From assembly GCA_964347545.1 (NCBI GenBank), contig CAYFZZ010000047.1:1-8652 (forward strand): a stretch of 8,652 bases of DNA, read 5' to 3'. This DNA is from CS4-C045 sp964347545. GTDB lineage: Bacteria > Planctomycetota > Planctomycetia > Pirellulales > UBA7805. The position numbers and the translations under genes were made by a program. Below the pieces are notes generated by a model that was not told the origin of the DNA, did not search any database, and was given only the letters and a program-made list of their open reading frames with translations. Below are positions 1-5,816 of this stretch, in pieces (the stretch's first letter is position 1; the number at the start of each line of letters is the position of its first letter).

Positions 1-1209
1 CACTTCCATCTCTGCACGCCCATCGGTGTCCTCCTGACCCCCCTGCTCTATGTCCCCGTCGCCGTGGCCCTCTTCAGCGGCCTGGGCGTGCTGGTGTTCG
101 GCTGGCTGCTACCGCCGGTGGCGATCGTCTTCGGGTGGGCGTGTGATGTCAGCCTCGGCGTTCTGGAAGGCGTGGTCCTGCTGGCTCGGGAAGTGCCGGC
201 CGGACACGTCTGGGTCAGCGGACCGGCCGCGTGGTGGTTGATCGTGTTCTACGCCGTTTTGGTCGGCTGGGCCCTGGTCCCCCGCTGGCGCCCCCCCTGG
301 CGGTGGTCCGCCGCCCTCATCGCCGGGTGGGCCGCCGTCAACGTCGTCGCCGGGGTGGTCGTGCCGTTTCCCAGCCAGGACCGCCGCGGACTGCAGTGTA
401 CCTTTGCCGCCGTGGGGCACGGCTGCAGCGTCCTGGTCGAACTGCCCGACGGCAAAACGTTGCTGTACGATGCCGGCCGCATGGGGTCTCCCGAATCGGC
501 CACCCGCGGCATCTCGGCACTGTTGTGGTCACGCGGTCTCACCCACATCGATGCCCTCCTGATCAGCCATGCCGATGCCGACCACTTCAACTCGGTGCCC
601 GAACTGTTGGAAAGGTTTTCCCTGGGGATCGTGTACGTCTCGCAGGCGATGCGGGGGGACCACAGCCCCAGTGTCCGGGAACTGTTCCGCCAGCTGGCCG
701 CCGCGGGGGTGCCGGTGGCCACGCTGCAAAAGGGAGATCGCCTGGCCGGCGGCGGGGCCGTGATCGACATCCTGCATCCGGCCGGCAGCGGCTTTACCAC
801 CGCCGTCGAAGGCAGCGTGGACAACGCCAACAGCATCGTGCTGGCCATCGCCTACCAGGGGCGGCGGATCCTGTTGCCGGGCGATTTGGAACACGCGGGG
901 GTGGACGCGGTCACCGCCACCGCCCCGCAGAACTGCGACGTCCTGCTGGCCCCCCACCACGGCAGCCCCCACAGCGAGCCGCCCCGGGTCGCCGCCTGGT
1001 GCCAGCCGGAATGGACCGTGGTCAGCAGCGGGTTCGCGGCGGTCGATCCGGAGGTGATCGGTGTCTACGGCCAGGAGGGCCGCCGCCTGCTGCAGACCTC
1101 CGTCTGCGGTGCGACCACCGTCCGCATCCGCCAAGGCCGCCTGACGGTCTCCTGGCTACACAACCACCACCCAAACGCCCCCACCTACCTCCCCACCCCA
1201 GGCCACTAA
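1..1209 (+). CDS. comEC: ComEC/Rec2-type DNA-uptake protein, C-terminal part (5' end outside window)
   Basis: The frame is open from base 1 and stops with TAA at 1207-1209, giving 402 residues; the true start lies upstream. Residues 1-115 are strongly hydrophobic, with several membrane helices, and open with FHLCTPIGVLLTPLL, which resembles the end of the ComEC competence domain. From about residue 124 a soluble metallo-beta-lactamase-like domain follows: AVGHGCSVLVELPDG, LLYDAG, the metal-type motif SHADADH (H190, D192, D194, H195), LLPGDLE (D295) and APHHGS (H319, H320). This membrane-plus-MBL order is typical of ComEC, the inner-membrane channel that imports single-stranded DNA during transformation; the MBL domain is thought to degrade or process the incoming strand. 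The usual DVGQGD loop is replaced by AVGHGC. A stand-alone MBL hydrolase is unlikely given the membrane segment. No other competence gene is visible nearby. Confidence 0.8.
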   Translation, partial: HFHLCTPIGVLLTPLLYVPVAVALFSGLGVLVFGWLLPPVAIVFGWACDVSLGVLEGVVLLAREVPAGHVWVSGPAAWWLIVFYAVLVGWALVPRWRPPWRWSAALIAGWAAVNVVAGVVVPFPSQDRRGLQCTFAAVGHGCSVLVELPDGKTLLYDAGRMGSPESATRGISALLWSRGLTHIDALLISHADADHFNSVPELLERFSLGIVYVSQAMRGDHSPSVRELFRQLAAAGVPVATLQKGDRLAGGGAVIDILHPAGSGFTTAVEGSVDNANSIVLAIAYQGRRILLPGDLEHAGVDAVTATAPQNCDVLLAPHHGSPHSEPPRVAAWCQPEWTVVSSGFAAVDPEVIGVYGQEGRRLLQTSVCGATTVRIRQGRLTVSWLHNHHPNAPTYLPTPGH

Positions 1210-1221
1210 CCCGCTCACCCC

Positions 1222-1417
1222 CAACAACGGGACAGGCAATGCAACTCACCCCCCCACAACAACGGGACACACAACAACGGGACAGGCACAACAACGGGAC
1301 AGGCAATGCAACCGGGGACACAACAACGGGACACACAACAACGGGACACACAACAACGGGACACACAACAACGGGACACACAACAACGGCACACAACAAC
1401 GGGACAGGCAATGCAAC
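1222..1417 (+). repeat. Minisatellite: 15-bp tandem units interleaved with three identical 24-bp motifs
   Basis: The 15-bp unit acaacaacgggacac repeats without a gap at 1320-1334, 1335-1349, 1350-1364 and 1365-1379, with a fifth copy at 1380-1394 differing by one base (ggg to ggc). Further copies start at 1256, 1271 and 1288, the last two ending in acag. A longer 24-bp version, starting caacaacgggac and ending ggcaatgcaac, is identical at 1222-1245, 1289-1312 and 1394-1417. The array starts 12 bp after the comEC stop. There are no unique spacers, so this is not CRISPR. The function is unknown; tandem copy number is likely to vary between strains by slippage (inference). Confidence 0.93.
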
Positions 1418-1497
1418 CGCTACCGCCGCGGGTTTTGTAAGGTGTTACCGGGAAGAGGGTTAGTTACCCTGCATTGCTCAGCAACGCCACCCACACG

Positions 1498-1518
1498 GCA
1501 TTGCATGTCCTGTTGTTT
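1498..1518 (-). repeat. Degenerate inverted copy of the 24-bp motif
   Basis: Read on the minus strand, this segment matches 18 of 21 positions of the 24-bp motif at 1394-1417 (aacaac, then agg for ggg, then acatg for acagg, then caatgc). A shorter inverted fragment, tgcattgc, lies at 1470-1477. Together with the forward copy at 1394-1417 it could close a stem with a loop of about 80 nt, or mark the ends of a roughly 125-bp MITE- or REP-like unit. The pairing is seen in the sequence; the mobile-element reading is inference. Confidence 0.6.
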
Positions 1519-1643
1519 AAGGGCTGTTGCCCGAAAGTCAGCTGTCCGCCCGTCCCCGCGCCGGCCCCAGAGAGCACCTGTCCCCAGAGACCGCCTGTCA
1601 GCCGCTCGCCGGGGGTCTCCGCTGAGCGTACCTGCTCGTAGTT

Positions 1644-1662
1644 CCGCCTTTAGGCGGCTTTT
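1644..1662 (+). terminator. Candidate intrinsic terminator hairpin
   Basis: Arms CCGCC (1644-1648) and GGCGG (1653-1657) enclose the loop TTTA, and TTTT follows at 1659-1662 after one C. The form fits a short Rho-independent terminator on the + strand. It lies 435 nt after the comEC stop, so it may instead be part of a dispersed palindromic repeat. The stem is only 5 bp (6 bp if the loop is squeezed to TT), and the T-run is short. Confidence 0.35.
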
Positions 1663-1711
1663 GGTCTGGCGGGCGCGCGATGACGTCGCCTACGGCGGCC
1701 GGCCCGCAATC

Positions 1712-1880
1712 CGAAAAGTCAGTTGTCCCCGCTGTCCGCCGTCCCCGCTGTCCGCCCCACGGCTGCCGTTTTCCCCACGGCTGCCGCCCTGTCCGGTCCC
1801 GAAAAGTCAGTTGTCCCCGCTGTCCGGTCACGAAAAGTCAGTTGTCCCCGCTGTCCGGTCAGGTCCCCGCTGTCCGGTCA
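1712..1880 (+). repeat. 31-bp direct repeat family with gtccccgctgtcc core
   Basis: Two identical 31-bp units sit head to tail at 1800-1830 and 1831-1861. Each begins cgaaaagtcagttg, carries gtccccgctgtcc and ends ggtca. An 18-bp partial copy of the 3' half follows at 1863-1880. An earlier copy at 1712-1738 matches the first 27 bases and is followed by another gtccccgctgtccg at 1741-1754. A degenerate relative (cgaaagtcagctgtcc) is at 1532-1547. On the minus strand the core reads GGGGACA, close to the GGGACA in the minisatellite unit on the + strand, so the two families may be related. No gene is encoded. Confidence 0.9.
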
Positions 1881-1911
1881 GTAGCCGGCCAGGGCTGCCG
1901 GCCGGGTGATT

Positions 1912-1941
1912 GGGGGGTGGGCCGCTGGGCGCGCGGGGGGG
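1912..1941 (+). other. Canonical G-quadruplex-forming motif
   Basis: Four G-runs of 6, 3, 3 and 7 bases are separated by loops of 1, 5 and 5 bases (1912-1917, 1919-1921, 1927-1929, 1935-1941), which satisfies the G3+N1-7 rule. T-runs follow at 1944-1948 and 1954-1959. It lies about 270 bp upstream of the rpsO start on the non-template strand. Folding and function are untested, and G-runs are expected more often in GC-rich DNA. Confidence 0.5.
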
Positions 1942-2066
1942 CGTTTTTCCGTCTTTTTTCGCGCTCTGGGTCTGCCGGGGGTGGATCGAGCGGCGGGGGG
2001 GGTACGAGGCGGCTGCCGCTGGTCTGGGCCCAACCGGGGTTGCGTGGGTGCGGCCGGCCGGTACAC

Positions 2067-2209
2067 TTAGGGATTCGAATTGTCGGTAAGTTTACGTTTT
2101 TGCAGTAAAGCTGGCAGAGGGAGTCGTTCTAGCAGAATTGTTGGTGTGAAATTTGCGCTGGATGGGAAAAGGTAAGAGCCTGGCGCAGCGGGAAGGTTCG
2201 CGGTAATTG
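2067..2209 (+). promoter_or_regulatory. AT-richer leader of rpsO, probable promoter region
   Basis: Base composition falls sharply in G+C from about 2067, as expected for a promoter. Small symmetric elements are present: ATTCGAAT (2073-2080), GTAA-GT-TTAC (2086-2095), and TTTAC/GTAAA arms (2091-2095, 2105-2109). A TTG-type -35 can be placed at 2080 (TTGTCG) or 2100 (TTGCAG), but neither has a convincing -10 at 17-18 bp, so I do not name a start site. GGAAGG at 2191-2196 is the best ribosome-binding candidate, but at 13 nt before the ATG it is rather distant. Bacterial rpsO leaders often bind S15 for autoregulation; I cannot identify such a fold here. Confidence 0.35.
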
Positions 2210-2479
2210 ATGTCTATTGCGAAAGAGCGGAAACAAGAGCTGATCAAAGATTTTCGGCTGTCGGATAACGACTCGGGATCGCCCGAAGTGCAGATCTCGA
2301 TCCTCACCAGCCGGATCAACGCGCTGACTGAGCACATGCGAGCTCACAAGAAAGACTACTCCAGTCGGCGTGGTCTGTTGGCTCAGGTCAGTCGCCGCCG
2401 TCGCTTGTTGGACTACCTGAAAAGGGTCGATCCGCAGCGATATTTGGACATCATCGGTCGTCTGAATATCCGCAAGTAG
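2210..2479 (+). CDS. rpsO: 30S ribosomal protein S15
   Basis: The 89-residue product has exactly the usual S15 length and is recognisable throughout: DSGSPEVQISILTSRI, then LTEHMRAHKKDYSSRRGLL, then VSRRRRLLDYLKR. S15 binds the central domain of 16S rRNA early in small-subunit assembly and contributes to an intersubunit bridge. The rRNA-contact region keeps H42, H46, D49 and S52-R54, but the common DHHSRRG reads DYSSRRG here. The ATG at 2210 is chosen over the in-frame TTG at 2207 because it gives MSIAKERKQ and the standard length. pnp follows 236 bp downstream in the same direction, the classic rpsO-pnp arrangement. The stop codon TAG overlaps the base of a hairpin (2478-2503). Confidence 0.97.
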   Translation: MSIAKERKQELIKDFRLSDNDSGSPEVQISILTSRINALTEHMRAHKKDYSSRRGLLAQVSRRRRLLDYLKRVDPQRYLDIIGRLNIRK

Positions 2480-2503
2480 GCGGGCCAGTCGCTGCTGGCG
2501 CCT
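2478..2503 (+). promoter_or_regulatory. Hairpin overlapping the rpsO stop codon
   Basis: Bases 2478-2481 pair with 2500-2503, and 2484-2488 (GCCAG) pair with 2495-2499 (CTGGC), giving a 9-bp stem with a 2-nt bulge (2482-2483) and the loop TCGCTG. It starts inside the TAG stop codon. No T-run follows, so it does not look like an intrinsic terminator. It could instead be an mRNA stability or processing element, by analogy with the rpsO-pnp spacer in enterobacteria, where RNase cleavage separates and regulates the two messages. Confidence 0.45.
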
Positions 2504-2684
2504 GCCGCCCCCGCGGAACCCCCCGTGGCTGGTCTCGGCCATGGCCTCCAGGCTGGGTGCCCCCACGGCAGCGGACAACCCGGCTGCTGGTCCTTCGCCC
2601 CCTCCCCCGCCGCAATTCTGAGCAACCCTCGTGGCTGGCTCGTCCAGGTTCGCCGTCCGTTACGGGTCGTTCCCAAGACCGGCG

Positions 2685-2697
2685 TGGCGAATCGCCA
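2685..2697 (+). promoter_or_regulatory. Small inverted repeat just upstream of pnp
   Basis: TGGCG (2685-2689) and CGCCA (2693-2697) flank AAT, ending 18 nt before the pnp ATG. As RNA it would be a 5-bp stem with a 3-nt loop next to the ribosome-binding area. pnp leaders in other bacteria contain processed stems used for autoregulation; whether this one acts so is unknown. The rest of the 2504-2715 spacer shows no gene, and no strong promoter was seen. Confidence 0.25.
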
Positions 2698-2715
2698 GAA
2701 AAACAGAATTGGAAA

Positions 2716-4830
2716 ATGATGAAAGTAGAAAAACGCATTGGCAGTGGCACCTTTTCGATCGAAACAGGGGAATTGGCCAAGCAGGCGGGGGGCAGCTGCC
2801 TGGTACAGTACGGCGAGACGGTGGTGTTGTGTGCCGTCACCAGCGGCACGCCCCGAGAGGGGATCGATTTCTTTCCCCTGACGTGTGACTATCGCGAGCG
2901 GACGGCCGCGGCCGGCAAGTTTCCGGGGGGATTTCTCAAGCGCGAAGGCCGCCCCACGCAGAAGGAGACGCTGACCTCCCGCCTGATCGACCGCCCGATT
3001 CGGCCGCTGTTTCCCAAGTGGTTCCGAGACGAAGTCCAGGTGCAGGCCATCGTCCTGGCCAGTGACCGGCAGAACGACGGCGACGTGCTGGCCATGAACG
3101 GGGCCGGCGCGGCCCTGGGGCTGTCCCCCATGCCCTTCGGCGGCCCGGTGGCGGCGGTGCGGATGGGGTACATCGACGGCAGTTTCGTCCCCTTCCCCTC
3201 GCACGACCAGCTGGAAACCAGCGATCTGGACTTGATCGTGGCCGGCACGGCTGACGAGATCGCCATGATCGAAGGGTTCGCCAGGCAAATGCCCGAAGAT
3301 CTGATGATAGAGGCTCTTCTGGAGAGCCACAAGGTGATCCAGGGGCTCTGCCAGCTGCAGACCGAGCTCTTTGAAAAGGCTCAGGTCGTGAAGGCCGAAC
3401 ACGAAATCCCCGCCTCGGACGGGCTGTTAGAAAAGCTGCAGGGGTCGTATTTCGACCGCTTCAAGGCAGCCAAGCAGACGGTTGGCAAGCAGGAACGGGC
3501 CGAGGCCGTCGCGGCCTTGAAGGCCGAGGTGCTGGCGTCCGAGATACCCGATCCGGCGGCCGAGGGGGCGATCACGCAGCAGGCGTTCGACAATGCCTGG
3601 CATGACCTGGAGGGGAACGTGGTGCGGGATTTGATCCTCGCCGGGACCCGTCCCGACGGCCGCGACAGCAAGACGCTGCGCGATATCCAGTGCAAGGTCG
3701 ACGTGCTGCCCCGGGTCCACGGGTCAGCGGTCTTCCAGCGAGGCGAGACGCAGGCGCTGGTCACCGTCACGCTGGGAACTCAGCGCGACGAACAACGGGT
3801 GGATGGGCTGTTTGAGGAGTACAGCAAAAAGTTCATGCTCGATTACAACTTCCCCCCCTTCTCGGTTGGCGAATGCCGACCGATCCGCGGCCCGGGCCGT
3901 CGCGAGATCGGACACGGGGCGCTGGCTGAACGCAGCGTCAATCCCGTGATGCCCGACCCGGACACCTTTCCCTACACGGTGCGGGTCATTTCCGACATCC
4001 TGGAGTCGAACGGATCCAGCTCGATGGCCTCCGTCTGCGGAGCGACCCTGGGTTTGATGGCCGCCGGGGTACCGATCACCAATCCGGTCGCCGGAATTTC
4101 GATCGGGCTGGTCAAGGAGGCTAGCGACTGGACGTTGCTGGTGGACATCATCGGCGACGAGGACCATTATGGCGACATGGATTTCAAGATCGCTGGCACG
4201 CAAGTAGGGATCACGGGCATTCAGTTGGACCTGAAGATCAGCGGCATCAGCGAGGAGATCATGCGGGCCGCACTGGCTCAGGCGCGCGAGACCCGCCTGG
4301 AAATCCTGCGAGCGATGTTGTCCACGATCCCCCGCCCCCGCGAAGACACGTCGGGCTGGGCCCCGCGGCTGTTGCGGACCCGCATCGATCCGGACAAGAT
4401 CGGGATGCTGATCGGTCCGGGCGGCAAGCACATCCGCATGCTGCAGGAGACAACCGGCACGGTGATCGAGGTGGACGACGACGGGGTAGTCACCGTCGCC
4501 GCCAACAACGAACATGCCGCTCAGGAAGCCCTGGCTCAGATCGAGGCCATGACGGCCACTGTCCAGGTCGGCAAGATTTACAAGGGACGCGTCAGCAGCG
4601 TGAAGGATTTTGGCGCGTTCATCGAAATCCTGCCAGGCCGAGACGGGCTGTGCCACATCAGCGAGCTGTCCAATGAGTACGTCAACAGCGTGAACGACGT
4701 CTGCAAAGTTGGCGACGAATTGGAAGTCATGGTGATCGCGATCGACGAACAGGACCGGGTGAAACTGAGTCGCCGAGCGGCCCAGAATGGGAACAGTGCC
4801 GGAGAGGATGACGATGTGGAAGACGAGTGA
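2716..4830 (+). CDS. pnp: Polyribonucleotide nucleotidyltransferase (PNPase)
   Basis: PNPase degrades RNA 3' to 5' using phosphate and releases nucleoside diphosphates; it also adds tails in the reverse reaction. The 704-residue product has the full domain order: first RNase PH fold (about 5-215), a helical linker (about 240-305), the catalytic second RNase PH fold (310-540), KH (about 553-612) and S1 (about 617-686). Key features are GTRPDGRD (310-317), FQRGETQAL (340-348), SNGSSSMASVCG (431-442), and GDEDHYGDMDFKIAGT, whose D481 and D487 correspond to the catalytic aspartates of E. coli PNPase; also KH loop IGPGGKHI and S1 motif VKDFGAFIEILPGRDGLCHISEL. A short acidic tail (EDDDVEDE) ends the protein. 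Tandem ATGs occur at 2716 and 2719, and either may be used. The frame stays open upstream to 2557, but that stretch does not resemble PNPase. The ribosome-binding site is weak (GGAA at 2711). Confidence 0.97.
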   Translation: MMKVEKRIGSGTFSIETGELAKQAGGSCLVQYGETVVLCAVTSGTPREGIDFFPLTCDYRERTAAAGKFPGGFLKREGRPTQKETLTSRLIDRPIRPLFPKWFRDEVQVQAIVLASDRQNDGDVLAMNGAGAALGLSPMPFGGPVAAVRMGYIDGSFVPFPSHDQLETSDLDLIVAGTADEIAMIEGFARQMPEDLMIEALLESHKVIQGLCQLQTELFEKAQVVKAEHEIPASDGLLEKLQGSYFDRFKAAKQTVGKQERAEAVAALKAEVLASEIPDPAAEGAITQQAFDNAWHDLEGNVVRDLILAGTRPDGRDSKTLRDIQCKVDVLPRVHGSAVFQRGETQALVTVTLGTQRDEQRVDGLFEEYSKKFMLDYNFPPFSVGECRPIRGPGRREIGHGALAERSVNPVMPDPDTFPYTVRVISDILESNGSSSMASVCGATLGLMAAGVPITNPVAGISIGLVKEASDWTLLVDIIGDEDHYGDMDFKIAGTQVGITGIQLDLKISGISEEIMRAALAQARETRLEILRAMLSTIPRPREDTSGWAPRLLRTRIDPDKIGMLIGPGGKHIRMLQETTGTVIEVDDDGVVTVAANNEHAAQEALAQIEAMTATVQVGKIYKGRVSSVKDFGAFIEILPGRDGLCHISELSNEYVNSVNDVCKVGDELEVMVIAIDEQDRVKLSRRAAQNGNSAGEDDDVEDE

Positions 4831-4842
4831 CAGGCGAGGCTA

Positions 4843-4885
4843 GTCCCCGCTCGTCAGGCGACCAGCGTCCGCTTGTCCCCGCTCG
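4843..4885 (+). repeat. Short direct repeat of gtccccgctcg between pnp and the kinase
   Basis: The 11-bp word gtccccgctcg occurs at 4843-4853 and 4875-4885, 32 bp apart. It shares gtccccgct with the 31-bp repeat family at 1712-1880, and the period is almost the same. It occupies most of the 64-bp gap between pnp and the kinase. It may be a decayed copy of that family (inference from a short match). Confidence 0.5.
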
Positions 4886-4894
4886 GTTCGCGCG

Positions 4895-5638
4895 ATGAAC
4901 TCGACAAACCCTGGCGAAGCCGATGATCGGCTGCAACAACAGCTGATCGATCAGTACGCGGAATTCGTGCAGCTTGTCGGCGGACTCGCTCACGAAATCC
5001 GCAATCCCCTCTCCACCATCCGCCTGAATATGGAGTTGCTGGCAGAGGACTTCAGCAACGCGCGGACGCCGGTCGAGCGGCGGGCGGCCAACAAGATTTC
5101 GGTGGTCCAGCGGGAGTGTCTGCGGCTGCAGGAACTGCTGGACGATTTTCTCAACTTCGCTCGGCTCCGCCAGCTAGAGCTCGCCCCCCACAATCTCAAT
5201 ACCCAGGTCACGGCCGTCCTGGACCTGTTCCAACCCCAGGCGGAAGCCAGCGGGATTGAGGTGCAACGCTACCTGGATCCCGATCTGCCTCGCGTGCTGC
5301 TCGACCCCGAAACGTTGCGGGCCGCGTTGCTGAACCTGGTCCTCAACGCTCAACAAGCGATGCCCTCGGGCGGCCAGCTGGTCGTCCGCACCCGCACGAC
5401 CACGCAAGGGGTGGCCCTGGACCTGATCGACACCGGCTGCGGCATGGACGCGGCCACCATCAATCGGGCCTTCGATGCGTTTTTCTCGTCCAAACCCGGC
5501 GGCACCGGCCTGGGCCTGCCCACCACGCGAAAGATCATCAAGGCTCATGGAGGATCCCTGTCGGTGCAAAGCGAACCGGGCCGGGGCTCGCAGTTCACCA
5601 TCGAACTGCCAACCCCTCCCCGGCTGCCCGCCGGTTGA
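4895..5638 (+). CDS. Soluble two-component sensor histidine kinase without sensor domain
   Basis: The 247-residue protein contains only a kinase core. The HisKA helix carries LAHEIRNPLSTIRLN with phospho-acceptor H33 and is followed by a dimerisation segment to about residue 92. The HATPase_c domain has the N box NLVLNAQQAM (147-156), the G1 box DTGCGMD (179-185), FFSSKPGGTGLGL (F and G2 boxes, 196-208) and a closing GSQFTIELP. There is no membrane segment, PAS or GAF domain; the N-terminus before HisKA is only about 25 residues. It is NtrB/ZraS-like in its catalytic part and presumably phosphorylates the regulator encoded 178 bp downstream. It starts 64 bp after pnp, so read-through from pnp is possible. 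The ATG at 4895 has no clear Shine-Dalgarno; no alternative start looks better. The stimulus is unknown. Confidence 0.9.
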   Translation: MNSTNPGEADDRLQQQLIDQYAEFVQLVGGLAHEIRNPLSTIRLNMELLAEDFSNARTPVERRAANKISVVQRECLRLQELLDDFLNFARLRQLELAPHNLNTQVTAVLDLFQPQAEASGIEVQRYLDPDLPRVLLDPETLRAALLNLVLNAQQAMPSGGQLVVRTRTTTQGVALDLIDTGCGMDAATINRAFDAFFSSKPGGTGLGLPTTRKIIKAHGGSLSVQSEPGRGSQFTIELPTPPRLPAG

Positions 5639-5770
5639 ACCGACCTGCCCACGGCCCGCGGTCCCCTGCCCCTGCACGACCCCCGACCCGCCCCTCATGG
5701 GCCGGCTCGGGCGGGGCGGCGCTCCCGCCTCGCAACCCCCGCCGACCACCCCCAATCCCGTCTGCCAAAA

Positions 5771-5816
5771 TGGCACAGGACTTCTGGCTCGTCGCTTCAT
5801 AGGCTATGATCTGCCT
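5771..5816 (+). promoter_or_regulatory. Candidate promoter of the response regulator, with leaderless start
   Basis: TATGAT at 5805-5810 matches five of six bases of a -10 box and ends 6 nt before the ATG at 5817, so transcription would begin at or very near the start codon and give a leaderless mRNA. No Shine-Dalgarno precedes the ATG, in agreement. The -35 position (TTCTGG, 5782-5787) is poor. Upstream, TGGCAC at 5771-5776 equals the -24 half of a sigma54 promoter, but the required GC of the -12 half is CT here, so a sigma54 promoter is doubtful. Confidence 0.4.

Larger units (their letters stand above)
1210..2209. other. 1-kb non-coding spacer, repeat-dense
   Basis: No credible gene lies between comEC and rpsO on either strand. 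Open frames here exist only because the DNA is GC-rich and the 15-bp repeat is a multiple of three, and their translations are low-complexity (TTTGH repeats; R/P/S-rich). The contents in order are: minisatellite 1222-1417; inverted motif copies near 1470 and 1498-1518; a degenerate gtcag/ctgtcc module at 1532-1547; scattered cctgtcc words to about 1600; a terminator-like hairpin 1644-1662; the 31-bp repeat family 1712-1880; an inverted repeat of GCCGGC arms (1884-1889, 1897-1902); a G-quadruplex motif 1912-1941 followed by T-runs; a second G-rich patch near 1975-2010; GGCCGGCC at 1697-1704 and 2052-2059; and an AT-richer leader from about 2067 to rpsO. Confidence 0.75.

Noticed and set aside
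1022..1411. Minus-strand frame with VVVCP repeats
   Set aside because: It is the antisense of the minisatellite and comEC 3' end; the pattern is only the repeat in translation.
1222..1417. CRISPR array
   Set aside because: The 15-bp units are directly abutting, and the 24-bp copies are spaced unevenly (67 and 105 bp apart) with repeats between them, not unique spacers. No cas gene is present.
231..1463. Long + strand open frame overlapping comEC and the repeat array
   Set aside because: It is out of frame with comEC, R/P/G-rich, and ends in TTTGH repeats produced by the 15-bp minisatellite. No protein family is recognisable.
1944..1959. Intrinsic terminator at the T-runs after the G-quadruplex motif
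   Set aside because: No clean inverted repeat precedes the T-runs. The upstream sequence is G-runs without a matching C-rich arm.
1442..2108. Two + strand open frames across the 31-bp repeats (1442-1909 and 1680-2108)
   Set aside because: The translations are R/P/S-rich and merely read the repeats in two frames. No domain or start signal is seen.
2557..2715. 53-codon N-terminal extension of pnp
   Set aside because: It is basic, proline-rich sequence unlike PNPase N-termini. The protein from 2716 or 2719 begins like the family and has the expected length.
3724..4656. Long minus-strand frame opposite pnp (also one at 2413-3402)
   Set aside because: The + strand is certain pnp. Long antisense frames are expected in GC-rich codon use, and these resemble no family.
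5475..5816. N-terminal extension of the response regulator overlapping the kinase gene
   Set aside because: The segment is P/R/S-rich, overlaps the kinase G2 region in another frame, and lies before a natural ATG that leads straight into the receiver domain.
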